From Streptomyces sp. AA1529 (lineage in GTDB: Bacteria > Actinomycetota > Actinomycetes > Streptomycetales > Streptomycetaceae), in assembly GCF_000280905.1 (NCBI RefSeq), contig NZ_ALAP01000078.1, forward strand, positions 124,001 through 188,000: a stretch of 64,000 nt of DNA, written 5' to 3'. Position numbers and translations under genes: made by a program. The notes under the pieces were generated by a model. The model made no database searches and was not told the DNA's origin. It was given only the letters and a program-made list of their open reading frames with translations. Shown piece by piece: positions 34,657-42,581 of this stretch. Within the stretch, counting starts at the first letter, position 1; each line of letters opens with the position of its first letter.

Positions 34657-34692
34657 CCGAGGCCCGCACCCCCGAAAGGGTGCGGGCCTCGG
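34657..34692 (-). terminator. rpsA terminator, 15-bp perfect hairpin
   Basis: Arms 34657-34671 and 34678-34692 (CCGAGGCCCGCACCC and its complement) form a perfect 15-bp stem with loop CCGAAA, about 36 bases after the rpsA stop. No U-run follows, as usual for streptomycetes. Confidence 0.8.
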
Positions 34693-34727
34693 TTCCGCTC
34701 GTGTGCTCCTCGCCTCGCGGCGAGCGA

Positions 34728-36251
34728 TCAGCTCTGGCCGCCGGCCAGCTTCTCGCGGAGCGCGGCAAGCGCCTCGTCGGAGGCCAGCGCGCCCGAGTCC
34801 TCGTCCGAACCCTCGGACGAGTAGGAGCCGCCGCCCTGGCCGCCGCCCTGGCCGCCGCCCTGCGGGGCACTGGCGCCGCCGCCGGTCGTGCCCTCGGCCG
34901 CGGCCTGCTCGTCGGCCTCGCGGGACTTGATGACCTGCGCCTGGTGCTGCTCGAAGCGGGTCTGGGCCTGGGCGTACTGGCCCTCCCACTCCTCGCGCTG
35001 CTTCTCGTAGCCCGGCAGCCAGTCGTTGGCCTCCGGGTCGAAGCCCTCGGGGTAGATGTAGTTGCCCTGGTCGTCGTAGGACGCGGCCATGCCGTAGAGC
35101 GTCGGGTCGAACTCGACCGCGGTCGGGTCCGCACCGAAGGACTCGTTGGCCTGCTTCAGCGAGAGGCTGATGCGGCGGCGCTCCAGGTCGATGTCGATGA
35201 CCTTGACGAAGATCTCGTCGTTGACCTGGACGACCTGCTCCGGGATCTCCACGTGGCGCTCGGCCAGCTCGGAGATGTGGACCAGGCCCTCGATGCCCTC
35301 GTCGACGCGGACGAACGCACCGAACGGCACCAGCTTGGTGACCTTGCCGGGGACGACCTGGCCGATCTGGTGGGTGCGGGCGAACTGCTGCCAGGGGTCT
35401 TCCTGGGTGGCCTTGAGCGACAGGGACACGCGCTCGCGGTCCATGTCGACGTCCAGCACCTCGACGGTGACCTCCTGGCCGACCTCGACGACCTCGGAGG
35501 GGTGGTCGATGTGCTTCCAGGACAGCTCCGAGACGTGCACCAGGCCGTCGACGCCGCCCAGGTCCACGAAGGCACCGAAGTTGACGATGGAGGAGACGAC
35601 GCCGGAGCGCACCTGGCCCTTCTGGAGGGTGGTGAGGAAGGTCTGGCGGACCTCGCTCTGGGTCTGCTCCAGCCAGGCGCGGCGGGAGAGAACCACGTTG
35701 TTGCGGTTCTTGTCCAGCTCGATGATCTTGGCTTCGAGCTCCTTGCCGACGTACGGCTGGAGGTCGCGCACCCGGCGCATCTCGACCAGGGAGGCGGGGA
35801 GGAAGCCCCGGAGGCCGATGTCGAGGATGAGACCACCCTTGACGACCTCGATGACGGTACCGGTGACGATGCCGTCCTCTTCCTTGATCTTCTCGATGGT
35901 GCCCCAGGCCCGCTCGTACTGGGCGCGCTTCTTCGAGAGGATCAGGCGCCCCTCCTTGTCCTCCTTCTGGAGGACGAGGGCCTCGATCTCGTCACCGACG
36001 GCGACGACCTCGTTCGGGTCGACGTCGTGCTTGATCGACAGCTCTCGGGAAGGGATGACACCTTCGGTCTTGTAACCGATGTCGAGCAGGACCTCGTCCC
36101 GGTCGACCTTCACGATGACGCCGTCGACGATGTCGCCGTCGTTGAAGTACTTGATCGTCTCGTCGATCGCGGCGAGGAAGGCTTCCTCGGAACCGATGTC
36201 GTTGACCGCAACCTGCGGAGTGGTGGCGGAAGTCTCGGTGCTGCTCGTCAT
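34728..36251 (-). CDS. rpsA: 30S ribosomal protein S1
   Basis: 507 residues with four S1/OB repeats, the shorter actinobacterial form (E. coli S1 has six). Repeats begin at about 35 (NDGDIVDGVIVKVDRDEVLLDIGYKTEGVIP), 120, 205 (RSGVVSSIVNFGAFVDLGGVDGLVHVSELS) and 290 (VPGKVTKLVPFGAFVRVDEGIEGLVHISELAERH). The C-terminal ~110 residues are acidic and Gly/Ser/Gln-rich. S1 binds mRNA leaders on the ribosome. ATG at 36251 is preceded by GGAGACC 13-16 bases away, long but typical of this gene in Streptomyces as I recall. A ~175-nt leader runs from the promoter at 36434-36462. Confidence 0.97.
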   Translation of the reverse strand: MTSSTETSATTPQVAVNDIGSEEAFLAAIDETIKYFNDGDIVDGVIVKVDRDEVLLDIGYKTEGVIPSRELSIKHDVDPNEVVAVGDEIEALVLQKEDKEGRLILSKKRAQYERAWGTIEKIKEEDGIVTGTVIEVVKGGLILDIGLRGFLPASLVEMRRVRDLQPYVGKELEAKIIELDKNRNNVVLSRRAWLEQTQSEVRQTFLTTLQKGQVRSGVVSSIVNFGAFVDLGGVDGLVHVSELSWKHIDHPSEVVEVGQEVTVEVLDVDMDRERVSLSLKATQEDPWQQFARTHQIGQVVPGKVTKLVPFGAFVRVDEGIEGLVHISELAERHVEIPEQVVQVNDEIFVKVIDIDLERRRISLSLKQANESFGADPTAVEFDPTLYGMAASYDDQGNYIYPEGFDPEANDWLPGYEKQREEWEGQYAQAQTRFEQHQAQVIKSREADEQAAAEGTTGGGASAPQGGGQGGGQGGGSYSSEGSDEDSGALASDEALAALREKLAGGQS

Positions 36252-36433
36252 GTGGAAAAGGGTCTCCGGTACGGACATGAAGTCGTAGGTACTGCTACGC
36301 CGAGGACCCTTCGAACGCACCACACATGCAAGTCAGCCGGACAGCCTGGAAAACCCGGAACCCGAGGGGACATACAGTCGATGCGAGCGCGGCCTGCTCG
36401 GTCCGAGGCACGCAGGCCCGCAGCGCAACTTGT

Positions 36434-36462
36434 AGCATACGGGGGCCGCTGGGCATGGTCAA
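36434..36462 (-). promoter_or_regulatory. rpsA promoter (-35 TTGACC, 17-bp spacer, -10 TATGCT)
   Basis: Read leftward, TTGACC (36462-36457) and TATGCT (36439-36434) are separated by exactly 17 bp, close to the housekeeping sigma consensus. It implies a 5' leader of about 175 nt to the ATG at 36251. The divergent spacer 36252-36645 (394 bp) holds this promoter and leader and the Shine-Dalgarno of the methyltransferase; I see no further gene in it. Confidence 0.75.
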
Positions 36463-36645
36463 TGCGCGAAAGAGCACACCTGGGATGCAACACCCCATAC
36501 CCGGCAGAACTCGCCGCTCCGCACGGCCGGATGGCCGTGGCCGGAAGCCGGTCCGCCGGACCCGGGCCGCCCGGCCGAGCTCCGGAAGGCACCCCGGGGC
36601 GCGCCGCGGGGACACCGAGAAACCGAGAGTACGGGGAGCGCCGTA

Positions 36646-37623
36646 ATGGAACAAAAGCACGAGGTCGGCGAGGGTGTCCACCCCCTGACCCAGGGTGATC
36701 CCGGGGCCCGGTCCTGCGGCGCGCCCGGCCCGCGGGCCGGCTCCGGGCACGCCGGGCACGCCGGGCAGCAGACCGGGGACACCGGGGCCGCCGGACACAC
36801 CGCGGACGACACCGACGACGCGGCGGCCGTGCGGCGGCCGGCCGGGGACCGGGAGACCAGCCGGGCGAACCGCGGCTGGTGGGAGCGGAACGCGGACGAG
36901 TACCAGAACGACCACGGCGACTTCCTCGGCGACGCCCGCTTCGTCTGGGGCCCCGAGGGCCTGGACGAGGCCGAGGCGGAACTGCTCGGCCCCGCGGAGC
37001 GGCTCCGCGGCCTGGACGTGCTGGAAGTGGGCGCGGGGGCCGCGCAGTGCTCCCGCTGGCTGGCCGCCCAGGGCGCCCGGCCCGTCGCACTCGACCTCTC
37101 CCACCGGCAGCTGCAGCACGCGCTGCGGATCGGCGGCGGGGAGCCGGGCCGGCCGGAGTTCCCGCTGGTCGAGGCGGACGCCCGGGCGCTCCCCTTCGCG
37201 GACGGGTCCTTCGACGTGGCCTGCTCGGCCTTCGGCGCGATCCCGTTCGTGGCCGACCCCGAGCGGGTGTTCGCCGAAGTGGCCCGGGTGCTGCGCCCCG
37301 GGGGCCGCTGGGTCTTCTCCCTCACCCACCCGCTGCGCTGGTCCCTGGCCGACGAACCGGGGCCCGAGGGGCTGACCGTCCTCGCCTCCTACTTCGACCG
37401 CACGCCCTACGTGGAGGAGGACGGCGCGGGGCGGACGGTGTACGCGGAGCACCACCGCACCCTGGGGGACCGGGTGCGGGAGCTGGTCGGGGCCGGGTTC
37501 CGGCTGGAGGATCTGGTCGAGCCGGAGTGGCCGGAGTGGAACCAGCAGGTATGGGGCGGCTGGTCGCCGCTGCGCGGACGGCTGGTGCCCGGCACGGCCG
37601 TCTTCGTGTGCACGCTCGCCTGA
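36646..37623 (+). CDS. Class I SAM-dependent methyltransferase
   Basis: 325 residues. The N-terminal ~75 residues are disordered and Gly/Ala/Asp-rich. The Rossmann methyltransferase fold follows: motif I LDVLEVGAGAAQCSRWLAAQGA (about 125-146), motif II ARPVALDLSHRQLQHAL, motif post-I ADARALPFADGSFDVACSAFGAIPFVADP and motif III FAEVARVLRPGGRWVFSLTHP. It looks like the UbiE/menaquinone and small-molecule methylase group; the substrate is unknown. GGGGAG lies 7 bases before the ATG. It is divergent from rpsA. Confidence 0.88.
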   Translation: MEQKHEVGEGVHPLTQGDPGARSCGAPGPRAGSGHAGHAGQQTGDTGAAGHTADDTDDAAAVRRPAGDRETSRANRGWWERNADEYQNDHGDFLGDARFVWGPEGLDEAEAELLGPAERLRGLDVLEVGAGAAQCSRWLAAQGARPVALDLSHRQLQHALRIGGGEPGRPEFPLVEADARALPFADGSFDVACSAFGAIPFVADPERVFAEVARVLRPGGRWVFSLTHPLRWSLADEPGPEGLTVLASYFDRTPYVEEDGAGRTVYAEHHRTLGDRVRELVGAGFRLEDLVEPEWPEWNQQVWGGWSPLRGRLVPGTAVFVCTLA

Positions 37624-37662
37624 CCGCCGCGGCGCCGCGGCGGAGGGCCGTACGGCCCTCCG
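37624..37662. terminator. Two adjoining perfect palindromes after the methyltransferase
   Basis: A 20-bp perfect palindrome (37624-37643, CCGCCGCGGC and its complement) begins at the stop codon and is followed, overlapping by three bases, by a 22-bp perfect palindrome (37641-37662, CGGAGGGCCGT and its complement). They can form two successive hairpins or cruciforms. A terminator role is likely, but loop-less arms this tight are unusual. Confidence 0.55.
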
Positions 37663-37797
37663 CACCTCGCGTCGCCGCGCGGGGCCCGGTGCACGGTGGC
37701 CCGCACCGCACGACATCCGGCGCCACCGTGTCCCCCGCGCCCCGGCACCCCCGCCCCGGGAGGCACACCGGAGGCGCCGGCCGGGCACAATCGGCTG

Positions 37798-40332
37798 GTG
37801 CGCCATGACGACCAGTTGCAGCAGCTCCCCATAGCCGAGGCGGTCCCCCGGGTGCGCGACGCGCTCGCCGGGTGCGGAGCGGCCGTCGTGCACGCCCCGC
37901 CGGGCACCGGCAAGACGACGCTGCTGCCGCTCGCGCTGGCCGGGCTGCTGCCGGACGGCGCACCGGCCCGCACCGTCCTGGTGGCCGAGCCGCGCCGGAT
38001 GGCGGCGCGGTCGGCGGCGCGCCGGATGGCCTGGCTGCTGGGCGAGCGGCCGGGCGGGAGCGTGGGCTTCACGGTGCGGGGCGAGCGCCGGGCCGGGCCC
38101 GGCACCCGGGTGGAGGTGGTGACCACGGGCGTGCTGCTCCAGCGACTGCAACGCGACCCGGAGCTGCCCGGTGTGGACACCGTCCTGATGGACGAGTGCC
38201 ACGAGCGCCATCTGGACGCCGACACGGCGCTGGCCTTCCTGCTGGACGTGCGCGAGACGCTCCGCCCCGACCTGCACCTGATCGCCGCGTCCGCCACCCA
38301 GGACAGCGCGGCGTGGGCGCGGCTGCTGGACGCGCGGGTCGTGCACGGCCGGGGTACGAGCCATCCGGTGGAGGTGCGGTACGCGCCGCCGCCCGCCGGG
38401 CTGCGCCCGCCGCACGGCATGCGCGTCGATCCGGGGCTGCTGCGCCATGTGGCGGCGACCGTCCGGCAGGCGCTGGCGGCCGAGCCGGAGGGCGACGTGC
38501 TCTGCTTCCTGCCCGGCGTCGGCGAGATCGCCCGGGTGGCCGAGCTGCTGTCGGGGCAGGCGGCGCGGGTGCTCCCGCTGCACGGCCGGGCACCGGCGCG
38601 GGTGCAGGACGAGGTGCTGGGCGGCGGGCCCCGCGGGGAGCGCCGGGTGATCCTCTCCACGGCGGTGGCCGAGTCGAGTCTGACGGTGCCGGGGGTGCGG
38701 GTGGTGGTGGACGCGGGGCTGGCCCGGGAGCCCCGCACGGACCATGCGCGGGGGCTCGGCTCGCTGACCACGGTGCGGGTCTCCCGCGCGGCGGCCGAGC
38801 AGCGCCGCGGCCGGGCCGGCCGTGAGGCACCGGGCGTGGCCTACGCGTGCTGGGCGGAGGCCGACGAGGCGGGGCGGCCGCGCGATCCGTCCCCCGGGAT
38901 CGCGGTGGCCGATCTGACGGCGTTCGCCCTGCAGGCCGCCTGCTGGGGCGATCCGCGGGCGGCGCGGCTCGCGCTGCTGGACGCGCCGCCGGAGGGCGCC
39001 ATGGCGGCGGCGCGGCGGACGCTGCGGACGGTCGGTGCGCTGGACGAACGGGACCGGGTGACCCGGCGGGGGCAGCGGATGGCCGGTCTGGGGGTGCACC
39101 CGCGGCTGGCCCGCGCGCTGCTGGACGGCGCCGCGGCCGTGGGCAGCGACGCGGCCTGCGAGACGGTGGCGCTGCTGGGCGAGGAGCCCCCGCGGGCGTA
39201 CGGGGACGACGCGGCCGAAGCCGTCCGGCGGGCCCGCGCGGCGCCGCGCGAGGACCCGTACGGGACGCGTTGGGCGGCCGAGGTGCGGCGGCTGCGGTCG
39301 CTGCTGGGCGCGCGCACGGAGCCGCCGGAGGGGCTCACCCACGAGCTGGCCGTGGGCACGGTGGTGGCACTCGCGCAGCCGGAGCGGGTGGCGCGGGCGC
39401 AGAGCGGCAGCGCGTATCTGATGGCGGGCGGCACCCGCGCCGAGCTCGCCGCGGACAGCGCGCTGCGCGGGGCCCGGTGGCTGGCCGTCGCCGTCGCGGA
39501 CCGGCCGGTGGGCGACGCCTCGGCCCGGGTGCGGATGGCGGCCGCGATCGACGAGGCGACGGCGCGGGCCGCGGCGGGCGCGCTGTACGGAGTGCGCGAG
39601 GAGGTCCGCTGGGACCCCGGGCAGGGTCCGCAGGACGCGCCCGGTGACGTGGTGGCCCGTCGGGTGGAGTCCCTGGGGGCGGTGCGGCTGTCGGTGCGCC
39701 CGCTGCCCCACCCGCCGCCCGAGGCGCTGCGGGAGGCCGCGCTGCAGGGGCTGCGGCAGCACGGAACGGATCTGCTGCGCTGGTCACCGAGGGCCGTGGC
39801 GCTGCGCCGCAGGCTGGCCTTCCTGCACCGGGCGTTGGGCGCACCCTGGCCGGACGTCTCCGAGGAGGCACTGCTGGCACAGGCGGAGGGCCGGCTGGGA
39901 CAGGTGCGCTCGCGCGCCGACCTGGCCGGCATCGAGGCGGGTGAGGTGCTGTCGGGGATGCTGCCGTGGGCCTCCGGCGCGGCCACGCGACTGGAGGAGC
40001 TGGCGCCGGAGCGGGTCGAGGTGCCGTCGGGGGCACGGATCCGGGTCGACTACACACCGGAGCAGCCGGTGCTGGCCGTGAAGCTCCAGGAGATGTTCGG
40101 GGCGCTGGAGACTCCGCGGCTGGCGGACGGGCGGGTGCCGCTGCTGCTCCACCTGCTCTCCCCCGCCGGGCGTCCCGCGGCCGTCACCGCCGATCTGGCG
40201 TCCTTCTGGGCGGAGGGCTACCGGAGTGTGCGGGCCGAGCTGCGCGGCCGCTATCCCAAGCACCCCTGGCCGGAGGACCCCGCCGCGGCCGAACCCACCG
40301 GCCGCACGAAGGCTCGCGGGCGGCCGGGGTGA
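37798..40332 (+). CDS. hrpB: HrpB-type DEAH ATP-dependent RNA helicase
   Basis: 844 residues of the DEAH helicase family, HrpB branch. Motif I is VVHAPPGTGKTTLLPLAL (about residues 28-45), motif II VLMDECHERHLDADTAL (DECH, about 127), motif III IAASATQ (about 165), motif VI QRRGRAGREAPGVAYACW (about 340), then the HA2/OB and HrpB C-terminal domain with the signature LASFWAEGYRSVRAELRGRYPKHPWPEDP. The role in bacteria is uncertain (RNA processing). The GTG at 37798 has CACAAT at -12 to -7 and no Shine-Dalgarno; it is probably leaderless. Confidence 0.95.
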   Translation: MRHDDQLQQLPIAEAVPRVRDALAGCGAAVVHAPPGTGKTTLLPLALAGLLPDGAPARTVLVAEPRRMAARSAARRMAWLLGERPGGSVGFTVRGERRAGPGTRVEVVTTGVLLQRLQRDPELPGVDTVLMDECHERHLDADTALAFLLDVRETLRPDLHLIAASATQDSAAWARLLDARVVHGRGTSHPVEVRYAPPPAGLRPPHGMRVDPGLLRHVAATVRQALAAEPEGDVLCFLPGVGEIARVAELLSGQAARVLPLHGRAPARVQDEVLGGGPRGERRVILSTAVAESSLTVPGVRVVVDAGLAREPRTDHARGLGSLTTVRVSRAAAEQRRGRAGREAPGVAYACWAEADEAGRPRDPSPGIAVADLTAFALQAACWGDPRAARLALLDAPPEGAMAAARRTLRTVGALDERDRVTRRGQRMAGLGVHPRLARALLDGAAAVGSDAACETVALLGEEPPRAYGDDAAEAVRRARAAPREDPYGTRWAAEVRRLRSLLGARTEPPEGLTHELAVGTVVALAQPERVARAQSGSAYLMAGGTRAELAADSALRGARWLAVAVADRPVGDASARVRMAAAIDEATARAAAGALYGVREEVRWDPGQGPQDAPGDVVARRVESLGAVRLSVRPLPHPPPEALREAALQGLRQHGTDLLRWSPRAVALRRRLAFLHRALGAPWPDVSEEALLAQAEGRLGQVRSRADLAGIEAGEVLSGMLPWASGAATRLEELAPERVEVPSGARIRVDYTPEQPVLAVKLQEMFGALETPRLADGRVPLLLHLLSPAGRPAAVTADLASFWAEGYRSVRAELRGRYPKHPWPEDPAAAEPTGRTKARGRPG

Positions 40333-40453
40333 GCCCGTCGGGCGGGCGAGGGCCGGACGGACGCCCCGGTGGAGGACGTTCCGCCGGACGCCCCGGTCGC
40401 CCGTGGGGCACGCGTCGCCGCTGCCGCCGGGCCGGGGCCGGCCGCACACCGGA

Positions 40454-40482
40454 CCGCCCCCGGTGCTCGGCACCGGGGGCGG
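40454..40482. terminator. Bidirectional terminator, 13-bp perfect hairpin
   Basis: Arms 40454-40466 (CCGCCCCCGGTGC) and 40470-40482 are perfectly complementary with a 3-nt loop. It lies between converging hrpB and the lytic transglycosylase gene (166-bp gap). Confidence 0.75.
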
Positions 40483-40498
40483 CGGGAGGCCGTGGTGC

Positions 40499-42235
40499 TC
40501 AGCCCTTGACGACGACCTTCACCTGCACGCCGGCGCCGCCCTCGGCCGTCAGCGTCAGCGTGTAGGTGCCGGGCCGGTCGCCGGCGAACAGCTCGGGCAG
40601 CGCGACGACACCGTCGGCGCCGGTCTTCAGGTCCGCGAGCCGGCGGATCGGAGTGCCCTGCTCGTCCTTGCCGAAGTACGGGCCGGCCTCCTCCTCGTCG
40701 CCGAACGTGGCCGTCAGCGTGGTGTTCGCGACGGCCTTGCCCTTGCGGGTGGCCTTGACCTCCACGGCCTCGGCGAACTTTCCGCCCTTGCCGGCCTCCA
40801 GCGCGACATCGCTCGTCCGCGCCAGGGTGTCGGCCCGCGGGGCCGTGACCGAGGCCGTGAAATCGACGCTGCCCAGCTTCTTGCCGGGGACCGTCGCGCG
40901 CACGGTGAAGTCACCGGTCCGGCCGCCCGCGCCGAGTGCGGGCGCCGTCGCGTCGCCCTGCGCATCGGTGGTGACCGTCGCACTCCTGGCGCCGCCCTCG
41001 AAGGCGGCTTCGGTCTCGCCGCGGACCTCGAACCGGACCTCGACGCCCTTGACGCCCTTGCCCTTGGCGGTCTCCACCCGGACGACGGGGTGCCCGGTGA
41101 AGTCCTCACCGGCGACCGCGGTGAACTTCCCGGCGCCGACCCGCTCGATGGCGTGCGGACCGGTCGGTTCGGGGCTGGGCTTGCCGCCGTCGTCGTCCCC
41201 GTCGCCGGGTTCGTCCGGGTCCCCGGGCTTGTCCGGCTTGCCGGGCTTGCTCGGCTCGCCGGGCCTGTTCGGCTTGCCGGGCCTGTTCGGCTTGCCGGGC
41301 CTGTCGTCCGCGGGGTCCGCGCCGCGGCGCCCCGCGCCCGGGCTCGAACCGCTCCCGGACTCGCCGACTCCGGGGGTGGTCGGCAGCACGGAAAGGTCGC
41401 GGTCCGGCACCGCGTGGGTGCCCTTGCGGTAGTACTCGAACCAGGCCAGGACGGTCCGCAGATAGTCACTGGAGTTGTTGTAGCTGAGAACGGCCCGGTC
41501 CAGCCCGGCGCCGGTGGACAGATCGCGCCCGTCCGCGCACAGATAGCCGCCCGCGGCGAGTGCGGCGTCATGGATGTTGTTGGGATCCTTGCGGCCGTCG
41601 CCGTTGCCGTCCGCACCCCAGCGGTCCCAGGTGGAGGGGATGAACTGCAGCGGACCGACCGCACGGTCGTAGGTGGTGTCGCTGTCCCAGCGGCCGCCGT
41701 CGGTGTCCTTGATGCGGGCGAAGCCGTTGCCGTTGAGCACCGGACCCAGGATCGGGCGCAGCGTCGTGCCGTCCTTGTCGACGGCGCCCCCGCGGGCGTG
41801 GCCGGACTCGACCTTGCCGATCCCCGCGAGGAGTTCCCAGCGCAGCCCGCAGCCCGGGGTGCGGGAGGCGAGCGACCGGGCGGCCTTCTGGTAGGCGGCC
41901 AGCACCGAGGCGGGGATGCCGGAGGTGTTCTCCGAGCCGCCGGGTTCGGACGTACCGGGCGGATGCGGGGACTCCAACGGCGGCAGCTCCGTGGCGTACT
42001 CGTCGTCGCCCGGCGTGCGGTCGCCCGCGGAGCCCGGCCGGTCGGCACCGCCGTCGCCGGCGAGTTCCACCCCGGGCGCCTGCGAGGCGGTCAGCGCCGC
42101 CATGACGACGGCCGCGACGGCCGTGCCGCCCAGCCCCCTGCGGTATCTGGCACTGCGCAGCCCGCCGCGGCGCCGGTGTCCCGCCGCTGTGGTGGCCGCC
42201 CGCCGTGCGGCGTGCCGGCCCCGGATTCGCGCCAT
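40499..42235 (-). CDS. Exported lytic transglycosylase with C-terminal Ig-like domains
   Basis: 578 residues. A basic N-terminus (RRAATTAAGHRRRGGLRSARYRR) leads into a transmembrane/signal segment (about 33-52). A lytic murein transglycosylase (SLT_2/MltB-like) domain spans about 105-265: WELLAGIGKVESGHARGG with the catalytic Glu, and AVGPLQFIPSTWDRWGADGNGDG. A charged repeat linker of RPGKPN/KPGDPD units (about 300-345) follows, then two Ig-like repeats similar to invasin/Big_1 domains at the C-terminus. It probably cleaves peptidoglycan at the cell wall. The linker resembles the Pro/Lys spacers of wall-spanning proteins. GGGAC lies 8 bases before the ATG. Confidence 0.9.
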   Translation of the reverse strand: MARIRGRHAARRAATTAAGHRRRGGLRSARYRRGLGGTAVAAVVMAALTASQAPGVELAGDGGADRPGSAGDRTPGDDEYATELPPLESPHPPGTSEPGGSENTSGIPASVLAAYQKAARSLASRTPGCGLRWELLAGIGKVESGHARGGAVDKDGTTLRPILGPVLNGNGFARIKDTDGGRWDSDTTYDRAVGPLQFIPSTWDRWGADGNGDGRKDPNNIHDAALAAGGYLCADGRDLSTGAGLDRAVLSYNNSSDYLRTVLAWFEYYRKGTHAVPDRDLSVLPTTPGVGESGSGSSPGAGRRGADPADDRPGKPNRPGKPNRPGEPSKPGKPDKPGDPDEPGDGDDDGGKPSPEPTGPHAIERVGAGKFTAVAGEDFTGHPVVRVETAKGKGVKGVEVRFEVRGETEAAFEGGARSATVTTDAQGDATAPALGAGGRTGDFTVRATVPGKKLGSVDFTASVTAPRADTLARTSDVALEAGKGGKFAEAVEVKATRKGKAVANTTLTATFGDEEEAGPYFGKDEQGTPIRRLADLKTGADGVVALPELFAGDRPGTYTLTLTAEGGAGVQVKVVVKG

Positions 42236-42276
42236 AGGTCAGTCCCGTCCTCTCCCCATCGGACGCAGTCACCGCG

Positions 42277-42305
42277 ACCTTACGGCAGAGCCCGCCCCAA
42301 GTCAG
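42277..42305 (-). promoter_or_regulatory. Putative promoter of the lytic transglycosylase gene
   Basis: Leftward CTGACT (42305-42300) and TAAGGT (42282-42277) are 17 bp apart, giving a leader of roughly 35 nt. The 346-bp spacer 42236-42581 has no gene; besides this promoter it holds an imperfect GC hairpin near 42517-42579 that may end polA. I looked for a ydaO (c-di-AMP) riboswitch, which often controls wall hydrolases in Streptomyces, and did not find one. Confidence 0.45.
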
Positions 42306-42581
42306 CGGCCCTGCGGGGCTTCTGGCGTTTATGACCCGCTTAGGACGCCGGTTTTCCCGATGTTCGCCCCGCTGTTCCCCCATGTCCTTCACAGGAACCG
42401 GTAGGCGAACGGCAGCCGGGAGGTCGGCACCCGCCGCCCGCGTCGCGGCCGCCGGAAGCCCGGGGATCCGCGGCCGCGGGGTCGCTGGACGGCAGGGCCG
42501 CGAGCCGGCGCATCGCGCGCCGCCGGGCCCCGCACACCCCCGCCCGGGGTCCCGGCGCGACCGCCCGGGTTCCCGCGCGGC

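Noticed and set aside
42236..42581. c-di-AMP (ydaO) riboswitch before the lytic transglycosylase
   Set aside because: The consensus blocks are absent and the likely leader is only about 35 nt.
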